DNA of 64,000 bases from Hofstenia miamia (lineage: Eukaryota > Xenacoelomorpha > Acoela), in NCBI GenBank assembly GCA_004352715.1, contig SCFE01000002.1:3711428-3775427 (forward strand), written 5' to 3'. The translations under genes were made by a program, and so were the position numbers. Below, piece after piece: positions 1 to 10,409 of this stretch (the stretch's first letter is position 1; the number at the start of each line of letters is the position of its first letter). The notes under the pieces are model-generated. The model was given only the letters and a program-made list of their open reading frames with translations. It ran no database searches and was not told the origin of the DNA.

Positions 1-38
1 GTGTTATTGTGCATTTTGTGTTAATTTGTGTCATTTAT

Positions 39-925
39 ACAGGGCGTCCTAAAAGAATCAACGCAACTTTGATTTGCTCTCATTTAGAAAATATTTGATT
101 TAATCCTATCTCGGCTGGGCTTTTTACTCACTTTTAAAGCCGAGGGGTTGCTCCAACAGCAACCTCTCAGAAAATCAATTCTATTCATAGCTAAGCAGCG
201 AAGCCTGGCAGGACTATAGATTCCATATGCCTGAATACTAAGAAAGCAAAAGTACATTTTTTCCAATCCGACGTCACAATGGGGGCTGAAGGCCAAATTG
301 ACTGCATTGCCAAAAAATTTGAAAAATGTGTTCCAAGACACCAACAACGCTAATATTTGGCAGGGTAGTGGCCAATTATAAAGTGAACACATTGAGAAAG
401 TAATCATTCGATGTTATCCTAACATGAGGTTTGGAAGGCAACTTTTTGATTAAGATAAAGATATTAGCTTTTTTTGAGAAATATGTGTATAATTAGAAAT
501 ATAATTAAAGTATCCTTTTTATTTTTAGATATTTGTTTTGTCTTGCTTTGTAAAAATCTTTTACAAATTGGATATAAAACAAAATTATCAAGGAAGGTGC
601 TTCAACTAGCGTATTTTAATTGTTCAAAATTTGGAAAGTATTTATTGCTAGCATTTTATTGTCTTAAAATATTTCGCAACTTAAAATTATCAATTTAGCA
701 TTGTAATAACAAATACAACGCAATTATCCAAAATGCAATGTATTTTCTACAATAGCATTTATTATAATAACAGCAACTGTAATTAATGTTTTTGTACAAG
801 TCAATGTATGTAATATTTAAGAAATTGTAGAAGAATGTTCGCATGTTGGTTGTAAGTGTCTCCAAATTTTAGTATACAAATGGAAATTATTCTTTCCTTA
901 ATAATTATATTTTCTATGTCGTTTT
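39..925. mobile_element. Mariner/Tc1-type element, left end and interior
   Basis: The left end reads TATACAGGGCGTCCTAAAAG, which pairs with the inverted end of the copy-2 element at about 42177-42209. The interior is unrecognised. A 107-codon open frame on the minus strand (84-407) recurs in copy 2 with a small in-frame deletion, but it has no transposase motifs and I do not call it a gene. The element runs into an N gap, beyond which a Tc1-like transposase tail appears. This is inferred to be one decayed element. Confidence 0.5.
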
Positions 926-1206
926 NNNNNNNNNNNNNNNNNNNNNNNNNNNNNNNNNNNNNNNNNNNNNNNNNNNNNNNNNNNNNNNNNNNNNNNNNNN
1001 NNNNNNNNNNNNNNNNNNNNNNNNNNNNNNNNNNNNNNNNNNNNNNNNNNNNNNNNNNNNNNNNNNNNNNNNNNNNNNNNNNNNNNNNNNNNNNNNNNNN
1101 NNNNNNNNNNNNNNNNNNNNNNNNNNNNNNNNNNNNNNNNNNNNNNNNNNNNNNNNNNNNNNNNNNNNNNNNNNNNNNNNNNNNNNNNNNNNNNNNNNNN
1201 NNNNNN
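926..1206. other. Assembly gap (281 N)
   Basis: Run of N inside the mariner/Tc1-like element. The corresponding point in copy 2 (after 41540) continues into different sequence, including a nested Tigger-like MITE, so copy 2 cannot fill this gap directly. Confidence 1.
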
Positions 1207-1207
1207 G

Positions 1208-1416
1208 TTCTGCTGATCTTTCTCCAATCGAAAACGAGTGGCAGATATTGAAAAATGACTGAGAAGAAAAATCCGAAAAATATATCCGATTTAAAAGAAA
1301 AAATCCAAGAAAGTCAACACATTTTGACATCTGAAATGAAGTCCAATTTAATGAAATCAGTTTCAGTTCGTTTGAATGAAGTTATTTCTACATTAGGAAA
1401 ACAAATTAGACTTTGA
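1208..1416 (+). pseudogene. Tc1/mariner transposase C-terminus (relic)
   Basis: The conceptual frame begins SADLSPIENEWQILKN, which matches the 'SPDLNPIEN.W..LK' motif containing the third catalytic acidic residue of Tc1-family DDE transposases. The E of IEN is present. A stop and a frameshift follow about 17 codons in. In the next frame the typical tail appears (KNPKNISDLKEKI, then LMKSVSVRLNEVIST), ending at a TGA at 1414-1416. The N-terminal part lies in or beyond the N gap. The gene is dead. Family assignment is firm and the subfamily is not determined. Confidence 0.75.
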
Positions 1417-1716
1417 TGCTTTTTACTTATAGTCCATTAATGTATCTTTAAAATCTTACCTTTCTTAAGTTATTACGTTTAGTAGTTCAAAAGTAATATG
1501 CCTTTTTTCTTGTCTCATTTTTTTGCAGCCAACTATATATTTCAAAGAAAGTTAGTCTTGCAACGCATCTAAATATTTTGCAGTTTCGTACTTTTTGGTA
1601 AACCTTCTCAAATTCGGAGTTGTTATAATTCTTAATAATTTCTCTGAAATTTCCTTTAGAAAATCGGAATTTCCAGAAATAACCGTGCTATCTTCTTAAG
1701 TTTGCACTCAATTTAC
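1417..1716. other. Non-coding, nothing recognised
   Basis: AT-rich sequence between the Tc1 tail and the duplicated zinc-finger relic. It is not found in copy 2, where the equivalent place is an N gap. I see no gene or repeat here. Confidence 0.4.
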
Positions 1717-1760
1717 CATTAAATGTTATCAAGCTACGAATATATGCATATTGATTTTTC

Positions 1761-3363
1761 TCATAGGTTGTATGAAAACACATTCTCTATTTGTAAATGA
1801 GAAACCTGATGATTAAGCAATTTCATAAAATTTGCACGGCTAGCTGCTTCCAAGTGCTCTTTTATCGCCATTTCCCGGCTGTGGCCAGTTTGCGAATATT
1901 GAGCATTTTGCAATTCTATTTCAATAAGTTTATCATTTTCTTTTTCCCACATCTTTCTAATACTATTAGGGTTAAAACGAAATTCGCGATAATATGGAAA
2001 AAAAATTTAAGCTGCTTTCAAAATTAATTTTGTCATGACCGTTTTTCTTTCATGTCGACCATTGCCGAAAACGTAATTAGGTTTCACTCCATTTAATTGA
2101 GTAGTATATCGCTTCACAATATGTTTTAAGCAAGGTCGTTGTTTAGGTATAACAAACAAGTTAACAGAATATTTAGTACCAGTTTTATGATTTCGAGTTT
2201 TAATTGTGTCTCCATTAAGTAGAATTTCTAAATAATTCACATTTATATCAAGAATTGGGCCCGGTCTAGAATTAATTGTTATTTGTAAAAAACTAAAAGT
2301 TTAGAGCTTTTTCATTTAGTATACTATGATTTTCCACATCATTTTAAAATACATTTTCAATGTCCTTTACTAATTTAAGCTCTATCTCTTTAGGAGGAGC
2401 CTTTTCAAATTTTAGAATTTGGCGCATGGGGTTTTCTCGGCTTGAAGTTGTTGCATAAGTATCTATAATTTCGTTTGAAAAGGTCATTAAATTTTCTCAA
2501 ATCGAACCGAATTTTATAATTTGAATTTCCATCAAGGAATTTTGCAAACTGCAAAAGCAAAATAATTAATCTTAGGATTGTAGATCTAGAAGACAGTTTG
2601 CAGTTTTCATCCAGCAATTGTTCCAAGTTATCTAAGGTTTTAAAATAATTGGTTTCTTCAAAGACCATTCTAAAAAATGTTCTATTTTATTTTCCTTGAT
2701 CGCATTTAATAGAAGATTCATGAATTCCTCTTTTACTTTGTCAATTTGCTCGCTTACTAAAAAAATCGTTAAACAATGCATTAGATTTTTCATTAATGAA
2801 AATTGCTTTTAAGCTTCTTGGAGCTTCGTCCAATGTTGATGGCTGCATTAATTTGATAATTTTTTCACCGCATTTATGCCCGCTTGAATTTAGAAAGCGA
2901 ACTTTTCATCCATTACATTGGAAAACCTTTCCAAATTTCTTTGTTCGATAAAAATCAAGCAAGAATTTTCTAGCATCCGGCACTCCGAGTTCAATGATGA
3001 TTGGTAAGATCGTTTCTCATTTTCTTTATGTTTACTGTTGAACATAGCACACAATCATTAATTTTTTGTACATGACGGTTTTGATGTTTTGTTTGAGATG
3101 TACATGTACTGCCATTATTTTTTGTTTAAGCAATAATCGCCTTCTAAAATTATTTGGTAAAATTGTCTCTTTATTCTGAAGGATTGTTATCTCATTCATA
3201 ATGATTGTATTTGGAGTTGATATTGTGCTCGGTAAATTTCTATTAGAAGGAGTTCTTTGAGAAGAACATTCTTCGTTTGAGAAATCATCACTAAAATGCT
3301 AAAAACAAATATAATTTGCTTTATTATATATTTACTTACGTCAGAGATATCCATTGCCATCAT
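1761..3363 (-). pseudogene. Decayed zinc-finger-like gene relic (copy 1)
   Basis: Several coding-like minus-strand pieces follow one another. Tandem ATGs at 3363 and 3360 open a short exon (MMAMDISD) ending at a GTAAGT donor. A 41-bp GT-AG intron (3299-3339) leads to an exon rich in S/T/N. About 90 codons on, after an A-run frameshift, a frame with CVLC appears, then CNG(stop)KVRF...HKCGEK near 2880-2950. Copy 2 keeps the second cysteine (CNGCKVRF), giving a C2HC-like motif. Further pieces lie at 2405-2668, 2007-2240 and 1761-1952 (MWEKENDKLIEIELQN...). No family is recognised. It could be a transposon-derived DNA-binding protein. Multiple frameshifts and stops make it non-functional as assembled. 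Confidence 0.45.
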
Positions 3364-3712
3364 GGCTTGCGATTTACTAATTAAAAATATCAATTACTGA
3401 AAATACATAGTGCCCTGGATTTGTAATTGCCTTATACAAAAAGCTCTGCCATATTTTTTTTAGAAAATCCCAATGTTTTTGCACGTTTTTGAAGAATTGT
3501 TTTATTTTTTGCAATCAAACATCAATTTTATGTAAAAAGATTACTGTGTAACATTTTCCCTTCATTTGTACTTTATTTTTTGACGTTATAAGGCTGGGGC
3601 GCTGTGTATAAACCATCAAAAATTTTCAAACAAAAAGTTCAACAAAACATTGTTCACATAAATATTAATGTATCATTATGTAAGAGCAAAGGACAAAGGA
3701 TTTGGAGATTAC

Positions 3713-3841
3713 AGGGGCGTACGCAGGATTTTCTGACGGGGGACATCATCTTCATTCCTTAATGCGGGGCAAAGCCCCTCGAAAATTTTTAAAAATATTG
3801 AGAAAATAGACCCTAAAAATGCATTTCACGATCCTAGATTA
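3713..3841 (+). mobile_element. MITE fragment of the CAGGGGCGTACGCAGG family
   Basis: Starts CAGGGGCGTACGCAGGATTT with a GACGGGGG run 4 bases later, typical of short non-autonomous DNA elements with G-rich ends. The element is cut off at 3841, where copy 1 joins sequence that in copy 2 lies about 450 bp further on. The copy-2 relative at 45363-45648 is longer, and a diverged relative lies at 16931-17170. Confidence 0.6.
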
Positions 3842-4350
3842 AAATAAAAACATATGCAAATGTTTTAAATTTTTAGGCGTGAGTATACAGTTAAATAACA
3901 TTGACATAAATCAAGATTTCAAACTTGTGAAATGGGCCTCTGCTGATTAGCCATTGTTCTTAAAGTGCGTGTCTAATTTTGTTTGCTTTTGTTGAAAATA
4001 ACAACTATCTCTTAAAAAAATAGGCATGCGCTGTCACGGACACTTTTCATTTACAAAAATAAATCAAGCAGAAATTGTAGCAGTTGACAATATCACATAA
4101 TACTAAGTGATGGTGATTGTTCATCCATATGCTATAAATGTCTATCACAAGTGACCTACAAAGTTAGTCAAGCAGATCACTAACTAAGATGATCAAGAAA
4201 CTAGACTTGAATTGAATAAATACATGTATCTATGCAGGGATTTTTTTTATTTATTGTCACCAATTAGGGTAGGTCTCGTACCTGGCACGGATAGAGTTAT
4301 TTGAGCATTGGAAAAGCATAACAGGTTCTGAGCTTAGCATGATTATATAT
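3842..4350. other. Non-coding duplicated sequence
   Basis: Matches 45935-46438 almost base for base. No open frame or motif is recognised. It ends at an N gap. Confidence 0.6.
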
Positions 4351-5223
4351 NNNNNNNNNNNNNNNNNNNNNNNNNNNNNNNNNNNNNNNNNNNNNNNNNN
4401 NNNNNNNNNNNNNNNNNNNNNNNNNNNNNNNNNNNNNNNNNNNNNNNNNNNNNNNNNNNNNNNNNNNNNNNNNNNNNNNNNNNNNNNNNNNNNNNNNNNN
4501 NNNNNNNNNNNNNNNNNNNNNNNNNNNNNNNNNNNNNNNNNNNNNNNNNNNNNNNNNNNNNNNNNNNNNNNNNNNNNNNNNNNNNNNNNNNNNNNNNNNN
4601 NNNNNNNNNNNNNNNNNNNNNNNNNNNNNNNNNNNNNNNNNNNNNNNNNNNNNNNNNNNNNNNNNNNNNNNNNNNNNNNNNNNNNNNNNNNNNNNNNNNN
4701 NNNNNNNNNNNNNNNNNNNNNNNNNNNNNNNNNNNNNNNNNNNNNNNNNNNNNNNNNNNNNNNNNNNNNNNNNNNNNNNNNNNNNNNNNNNNNNNNNNNN
4801 NNNNNNNNNNNNNNNNNNNNNNNNNNNNNNNNNNNNNNNNNNNNNNNNNNNNNNNNNNNNNNNNNNNNNNNNNNNNNNNNNNNNNNNNNNNNNNNNNNNN
4901 NNNNNNNNNNNNNNNNNNNNNNNNNNNNNNNNNNNNNNNNNNNNNNNNNNNNNNNNNNNNNNNNNNNNNNNNNNNNNNNNNNNNNNNNNNNNNNNNNNNN
5001 NNNNNNNNNNNNNNNNNNNNNNNNNNNNNNNNNNNNNNNNNNNNNNNNNNNNNNNNNNNNNNNNNNNNNNNNNNNNNNNNNNNNNNNNNNNNNNNNNNNN
5101 NNNNNNNNNNNNNNNNNNNNNNNNNNNNNNNNNNNNNNNNNNNNNNNNNNNNNNNNNNNNNNNNNNNNNNNNNNNNNNNNNNNNNNNNNNNNNNNNNNNN
5201 NNNNNNNNNNNNNNNNNNNNNNN
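4351..5223. other. Assembly gap (873 N), filled in copy 2
   Basis: Flanking sequences are directly joined by about 450 bp of real sequence in copy 2 (46439-46889), so the estimated gap size is roughly twice the likely true size, unless copy 1 carries an insertion. Confidence 0.95.
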
Positions 5224-6756
5224 GTTTTGTATACATCTATGTATATGTATTTTGTGGAAATACTAGCGTTCAGGTAAATTTATAACAAAAATAAGAACAT
5301 AGCACAATAATATTACAGTAAGCCCCCTTTCACTATCACCTTCTGATATTGCATTGATAAAAATATCGTACTTATGTACATTACAATGTAGCGTAAGTAT
5401 CTAACAATATGAAATTCAGAAGACGTAAAATCTGGTATAAATTGAATAATTTTAATCTATTTTACAAGGTTTTATAAGCAGCGTAAATTCCTATTGTGCT
5501 AAGCAGGACCCCGTTTTCAATTAAACACTAATCAGCAGACCATTTGATTTATATTAAACTGGTTGATGTATTGTAAATGATAGTTATATGATACATCACA
5601 TTTATGATTGGATGCACGATTGGTTAATGAATTGACAAAAATCTTCTTTTGGAAATTAAACTTATTTTGGACTTTGAAATTGCAAAACTTAGCTTCTCAG
5701 TGATGTCAACAAATGTAATAAATTTGATTTTTGACGCAAACTACATGACAGGCAGTTTAATTATTCATTGATAATAGCACACTGGCAGGTTTTCTCCTTG
5801 CGTTCTTAATTAAGTAATATTTAGCTACAGGCATAGCGGGCTAGGGATGCGGCACAAACAAATCAACGGGCTTATTTTTATGGGTATTGGCTAAGGGCCC
5901 TACGCCAGATCATCAGGAATGTACATTCATATTCGTGTACTTTACGTATGCATTTCACATAATATGTTATTAAATTTCTAAGGAACTGTTATTTTCTCAA
6001 AAATGATAAAAACTTTTATTATTTTCCCAGAATCAAAATTAAAACTCTATGCATATATCCTCGTCAGCGTCACTATATGAAAATCACAATAAAGATTCAA
6101 CTTTTTTGTATCATTAGTTTATAGATGATACAAATAATACACAGGGAAAAATTTTTTGCTCTAGATTGCTCCTTGGATAAACAAATAATTAGTACTAAGT
6201 TTAGTACTTTGCGTCGTAATACATGACATTCTATTGTATATTTAGATTTAACCTTGATTACAACATCCTAAATTCATACAAAATAAACTTCTAATTGAAA
6301 ATTTATAATAAGAATGGTGCTTTTATACTGAATGAAAATCTTATAAATGATTTTTTTTATATGTATATATATATATATGTATATATATGAATGTATATGA
6401 ATATATATATATGTATATATATATATATTTATATATATGAACAAATATATAAATTCATATGAATATATGAGTTATTGGAAGCCTAAAATTACAAGAAAAA
6501 TACACTCCTAATTGTTTCACAAAATTTCAAAATATGTAACCAATATTGACTACAAAATTATGCCAACATTTTGTTAAAGATAAATTGGTAAAAAGTGCAA
6601 TTTTTTTCCAACATGTTATTGGTAAATATTTTTCAAGATATGAATCAATCAGCTCAATACTGTCACAGAGTCCTAAATTTAGTACTAATTAAAAAAACAA
6701 TTTTTTTCTGATAAAAAATAGAATATTAACAAAAATTTTAAATATAAATAACAAAC
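5224..6756. other. Non-coding, with copy-1-only segment and TA array
   Basis: The left part matches 46890-47500. From about 5846 to 6500 copy 1 carries sequence absent from copy 2, ending in an interrupted (TA)n/(TATG) array at about 6357-6475. From 6500 to 6756 it matches again (47545-47795). No gene is recognised. Confidence 0.5.
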
Positions 6757-7105
6757 ACCTTGGCATGTATCCATATCATTTGCAATGTTCACAGCCTTTA
6801 CTGGGGGTGATAAGATTGCGCGATTACAGTTTGTTAATGATGATATCGTAGACCAGACTGTGTGAACAGATGAGGCCTACTCTTTCGCTCAACGGTGCAA
6901 TACTCATAATTGTGTAATTTGAGGCTTCCATAAACCACAGATGACGCTACCACATGAGCTGCATTCCCCTAGGCTATGAGTGTGGATGCGCACATCAGCG
7001 AAAATTAAGCTTAAACCATTATTCTTTACAACACCAGTGACAAACGAAAACTATCACGATCTTCTACAGAATAATGTTTTTCCTGAATTAAAAAGAAGAA
7101 GAGAG
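6757..7105 (+). pseudogene. Mariner-like transposase relic (copy 1, partial)
   Basis: Across shifting frames the translation shows LGMYPYHLQCSQPLL, then a degraded D-E-A region, then HNCVI and the open piece MWMRTSAKIKLKPLFFTTPV at 6980. These follow the order of IS630/Tc1/mariner transposases: the HTH-to-catalytic linker, the first-Asp region, the 'VW..IS...GP.FF' strand and the helix before the QQDGA motif. Frameshifts and stops separate them. The upstream half, present in copy 2 (48360-48530), is missing here through a deletion with AACA at the junction. The right end is an N gap. Confidence 0.6.
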
Positions 7106-8105
7106 NNNNNNNNNNNNNNNNNNNNNNNNNNNNNNNNNNNNNNNNNNNNNNNNNNNNNNNNNNNNNNNNNNNNNNNNNNNNNNNNNNNNNNNNNNNNNNN
7201 NNNNNNNNNNNNNNNNNNNNNNNNNNNNNNNNNNNNNNNNNNNNNNNNNNNNNNNNNNNNNNNNNNNNNNNNNNNNNNNNNNNNNNNNNNNNNNNNNNNN
7301 NNNNNNNNNNNNNNNNNNNNNNNNNNNNNNNNNNNNNNNNNNNNNNNNNNNNNNNNNNNNNNNNNNNNNNNNNNNNNNNNNNNNNNNNNNNNNNNNNNNN
7401 NNNNNNNNNNNNNNNNNNNNNNNNNNNNNNNNNNNNNNNNNNNNNNNNNNNNNNNNNNNNNNNNNNNNNNNNNNNNNNNNNNNNNNNNNNNNNNNNNNNN
7501 NNNNNNNNNNNNNNNNNNNNNNNNNNNNNNNNNNNNNNNNNNNNNNNNNNNNNNNNNNNNNNNNNNNNNNNNNNNNNNNNNNNNNNNNNNNNNNNNNNNN
7601 NNNNNNNNNNNNNNNNNNNNNNNNNNNNNNNNNNNNNNNNNNNNNNNNNNNNNNNNNNNNNNNNNNNNNNNNNNNNNNNNNNNNNNNNNNNNNNNNNNNN
7701 NNNNNNNNNNNNNNNNNNNNNNNNNNNNNNNNNNNNNNNNNNNNNNNNNNNNNNNNNNNNNNNNNNNNNNNNNNNNNNNNNNNNNNNNNNNNNNNNNNNN
7801 NNNNNNNNNNNNNNNNNNNNNNNNNNNNNNNNNNNNNNNNNNNNNNNNNNNNNNNNNNNNNNNNNNNNNNNNNNNNNNNNNNNNNNNNNNNNNNNNNNNN
7901 NNNNNNNNNNNNNNNNNNNNNNNNNNNNNNNNNNNNNNNNNNNNNNNNNNNNNNNNNNNNNNNNNNNNNNNNNNNNNNNNNNNNNNNNNNNNNNNNNNNN
8001 NNNNNNNNNNNNNNNNNNNNNNNNNNNNNNNNNNNNNNNNNNNNNNNNNNNNNNNNNNNNNNNNNNNNNNNNNNNNNNNNNNNNNNNNNNNNNNNNNNNN
8101 NNNNN
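7106..8105. other. Scaffold gap (exactly 1000 N)
   Basis: The exact 1000-N length suggests a placeholder rather than a measured gap. It joins the mariner relic of block A to the (TA)n edge of block B. In copy 2 the same left-hand breakpoint is followed by a LINE insertion. Confidence 1.
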
Positions 8106-8369
8106 TATATATATATATATATATATATATCAGTTAAGAAAATAAGCGAAAAAAAGCACTTCAACCATACATATTCATGGAGTTTGGTGGGTCTAGGGGA
8201 AATCATATGAAACAATAAACAAATAAAAATGCAAAAATAGTAGTAAAATAAATTAAATCCTTTGACATAATTTGGAATAAGGATGTTGTAAAAGAAACAT
8301 ATAAATAGTGAAGCTTTTTCTAAGACTATGGAATTTTTGAAAGGCTGTTTTGATCATTAATAACATTAA

Positions 8370-8860
8370 TTATTAGAATATGTATTGATCAATTTGTCTT
8401 TGTTTATGCTGTAGATGTAGAATATTCTTATGGCTCAAACGATTTTAGTTTGTTTTTATAATTAATAGTTTTATTTTATAGTTAACAATATTATTGAATT
8501 GCCAGTTTAAGCAAATATTTGAATTAATACAATTGACATCATCATTTAGTGCATGGTAGAAGTTTAAGATGGTGTTTGTCAAACACATGTACATTGTACA
8601 CAATGTATGTATATNTTATTAGAATATGTATTGATCAATTTGTCTTTGTTTATGCTGTAGATGTAGAATATTCTTATGGCTCAAACGATTTTAGTTTGTT
8701 TTTATAATTAATAGTTTTATTTTATAGTTAACAATATTATTGAATTGCCAGTTTAAGCAAATATTTGAATTAATACAATTGACATCATCATTTAGTGCAT
8801 GGTAGAAGTTTAAGATGGTGTTTGTCAAACACATGTACATTGTACACAATGTATGTATAT
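8370..8860 (+). repeat. 245-bp perfect duplicate around a single N (join artefact)
   Basis: Bases 8370-8614 are repeated as 8616-8860, separated by one N at 8615. A second single-N join in block B copy 2 (26206) is also flanked by duplicates of exactly 245 bp but at a different position. This is the footprint of overlapping contig ends that were placed side by side instead of merged. Confidence 0.9.
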
Positions 8861-10370
8861 GTATCATAATTTTGTAGTACTAAGCGTTTCCGATAAGACT
8901 AACAATTGAGTAATTTTTACTACCGGTACTTAAATTGCTTGAAGAAAGCACGTGACTTCCATTAAAAGAATTAAAATTTGGGCAATATGCTTATAAGATA
9001 ATCTTAAATTATGCGATTAGAAAGTCAAGGCTTACTGGTTTATCTCATTTCCGATTAGAATTTTAATTAGTGTAGTCTTACTATCATTCATCTAACTACA
9101 CAATAAGTTAATACTTCTTGCGATTTTGCACTTGCGTAGGAATTTTAGTTAAAAATTATATCACGTAGTCGACAGTTTTATTGAATGGTTTTTATATCGG
9201 ATAAATCATCAAAGCCCGAATTTGCCCCAAAGTGCATTAATATAAAATTTGATTTCCAATATATAGCATTTTGTATTCCATTCAAACTACGAGTGGAATT
9301 AAATAAATAAATTTTTTTGAAAATATATATATCAGAAAAGTTAAATTAGGAATGCTGAGTTCCACGGTGGCCTAGCTACTGGTTAACCTGGCCGTTCGTC
9401 ATATTGATTTTCCTGACAAAAATTTAATACAACACACATTGGAATAAATTAATTTTTTCATTGGAAATAATACCAAGCTCATGTCAAAATGCTTCTACTA
9501 CCACAAATTTAAACCGAATTCGTAAACTACGCACTCTATAAACCGTTATCAATTCACAATGGGATAATTCACACTTACTAACATAGGAAAAAAATTAAGT
9601 TGATGCCATGCCAAATTATAAATTTTGAAATCGTATTTCTATATCATGAATTTTTCTCTTAGATGGCTAATTTGGCCCATCATGTTGCAAAACTATTGGT
9701 CAGCTTTCATTCCTGATTTAGAATAGAACTCTTCTTCTTATCTAATCAAATTGAATATAATATCAAAATTTATTTTGTTTAACTAATGTCTGCAATAACA
9801 TAAAATTTGTGAATTTCCATAGATCGTCTATGATAGATATCTTCTCTAACCTAGACTTCATTTCCACATCTTAAAGCATGTAAACCTGCATAAAACAAAA
9901 TCAAAGAAGTGTTCCTTTGTCAATAAATTATGAAATTTAAGAACCCTTATTTTTACTTAAGTTTAGTGTTTTTATGTCCATTATTCACATAATTATTTTA
10001 TTAATTGTTGCTAAATGTACATGTCAACTTTTTGAAACTCACTTGAAACGACATGTTTAATGAAAAATGTCACATTCCGATTCAAATAAATGAATGCATC
10101 AACCTATAAAATTTAATGTATGATTCAAGTACTGGATAAGATCAACACTTATTTACACATTTGAGGTAGGTTACACAAAAAGTTAAATTAATTACTAAAG
10201 AACAAAATATATCATAATGTAACAAAATCAAGTTGCTAAGACTTACAACAAGCTTTCTGCTATAGAAATATTGAAAGTCCAACTAATGTCTTAACCTTTT
10301 CACGACTAAAATACCAATAATATATTAACATTCAATCTTGTACAAATTCTAACCTGTTCTTCTTTTTCAG
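8861..10370. other. Non-coding, intron-like
   Basis: AT-rich sequence without sustained open frames. A GC-richer patch near 9358-9400 has no splice sites I trust. It precedes the candidate microexon. Confidence 0.5.
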
Positions 10371-10409
10371 GGGTTCATGGCCTCGCAATTGGCCAGGTGG
10401 TGCAAGAGA
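10371..10409 (+). CDS. Candidate 39-nt microexon (copy 1)
   Basis: A strong acceptor (polypyrimidine tract TTCTTCTTTTTCAG) is followed by 39 GC-rich bases and a GTAAGC donor at 10410. All three frames are open. The readings include GSWPRNWPGGARE and VHGLAIGQVVQE. The length is a multiple of three, so it could be skipped or included without a frameshift, as for cassette exons. The base composition stands out sharply from the AT-rich surroundings. The host gene is unknown. Splice-like sequence alone could be chance, and the reading frame is undecided. Confidence 0.4.

Larger units (their letters stand above)
1..7105. repeat. Block A, copy 1 of a large direct duplication
   Basis: This interval matches 40610-48869 in the same orientation, starting at the first base of the window, so the duplication may extend further left. 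Identity looks to be around 95% by eye in aligned parts, with large indels. Copy 1 lacks about 730 bp before 6757 and about 450 bp after 3841 that copy 2 has. It carries about 640 bp (5846-6500) that copy 2 lacks. The real divergence argues against a simple assembly duplication, although divergent haplotypes placed in tandem remain possible. It ends exactly at a 1000-N scaffold gap. Confidence 0.85.

Noticed and set aside
84-407. Minus-strand 107-codon frame, conserved at 40693-40995
   Set aside because: Conserved only because the DNA is duplicated. It lies inside a mariner-type element and has no transposase motif. The copies differ by a 27-bp in-frame loss, which alone is not evidence of coding.
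4339-5277. Long open frames spanning runs of N (also at 856-1330, 6980-8215, 32674-33307, 38236-38631, 42701-43240)
   Set aside because: They are open only because N codons contain no stops. The real flanks contribute a few dozen residues at most.
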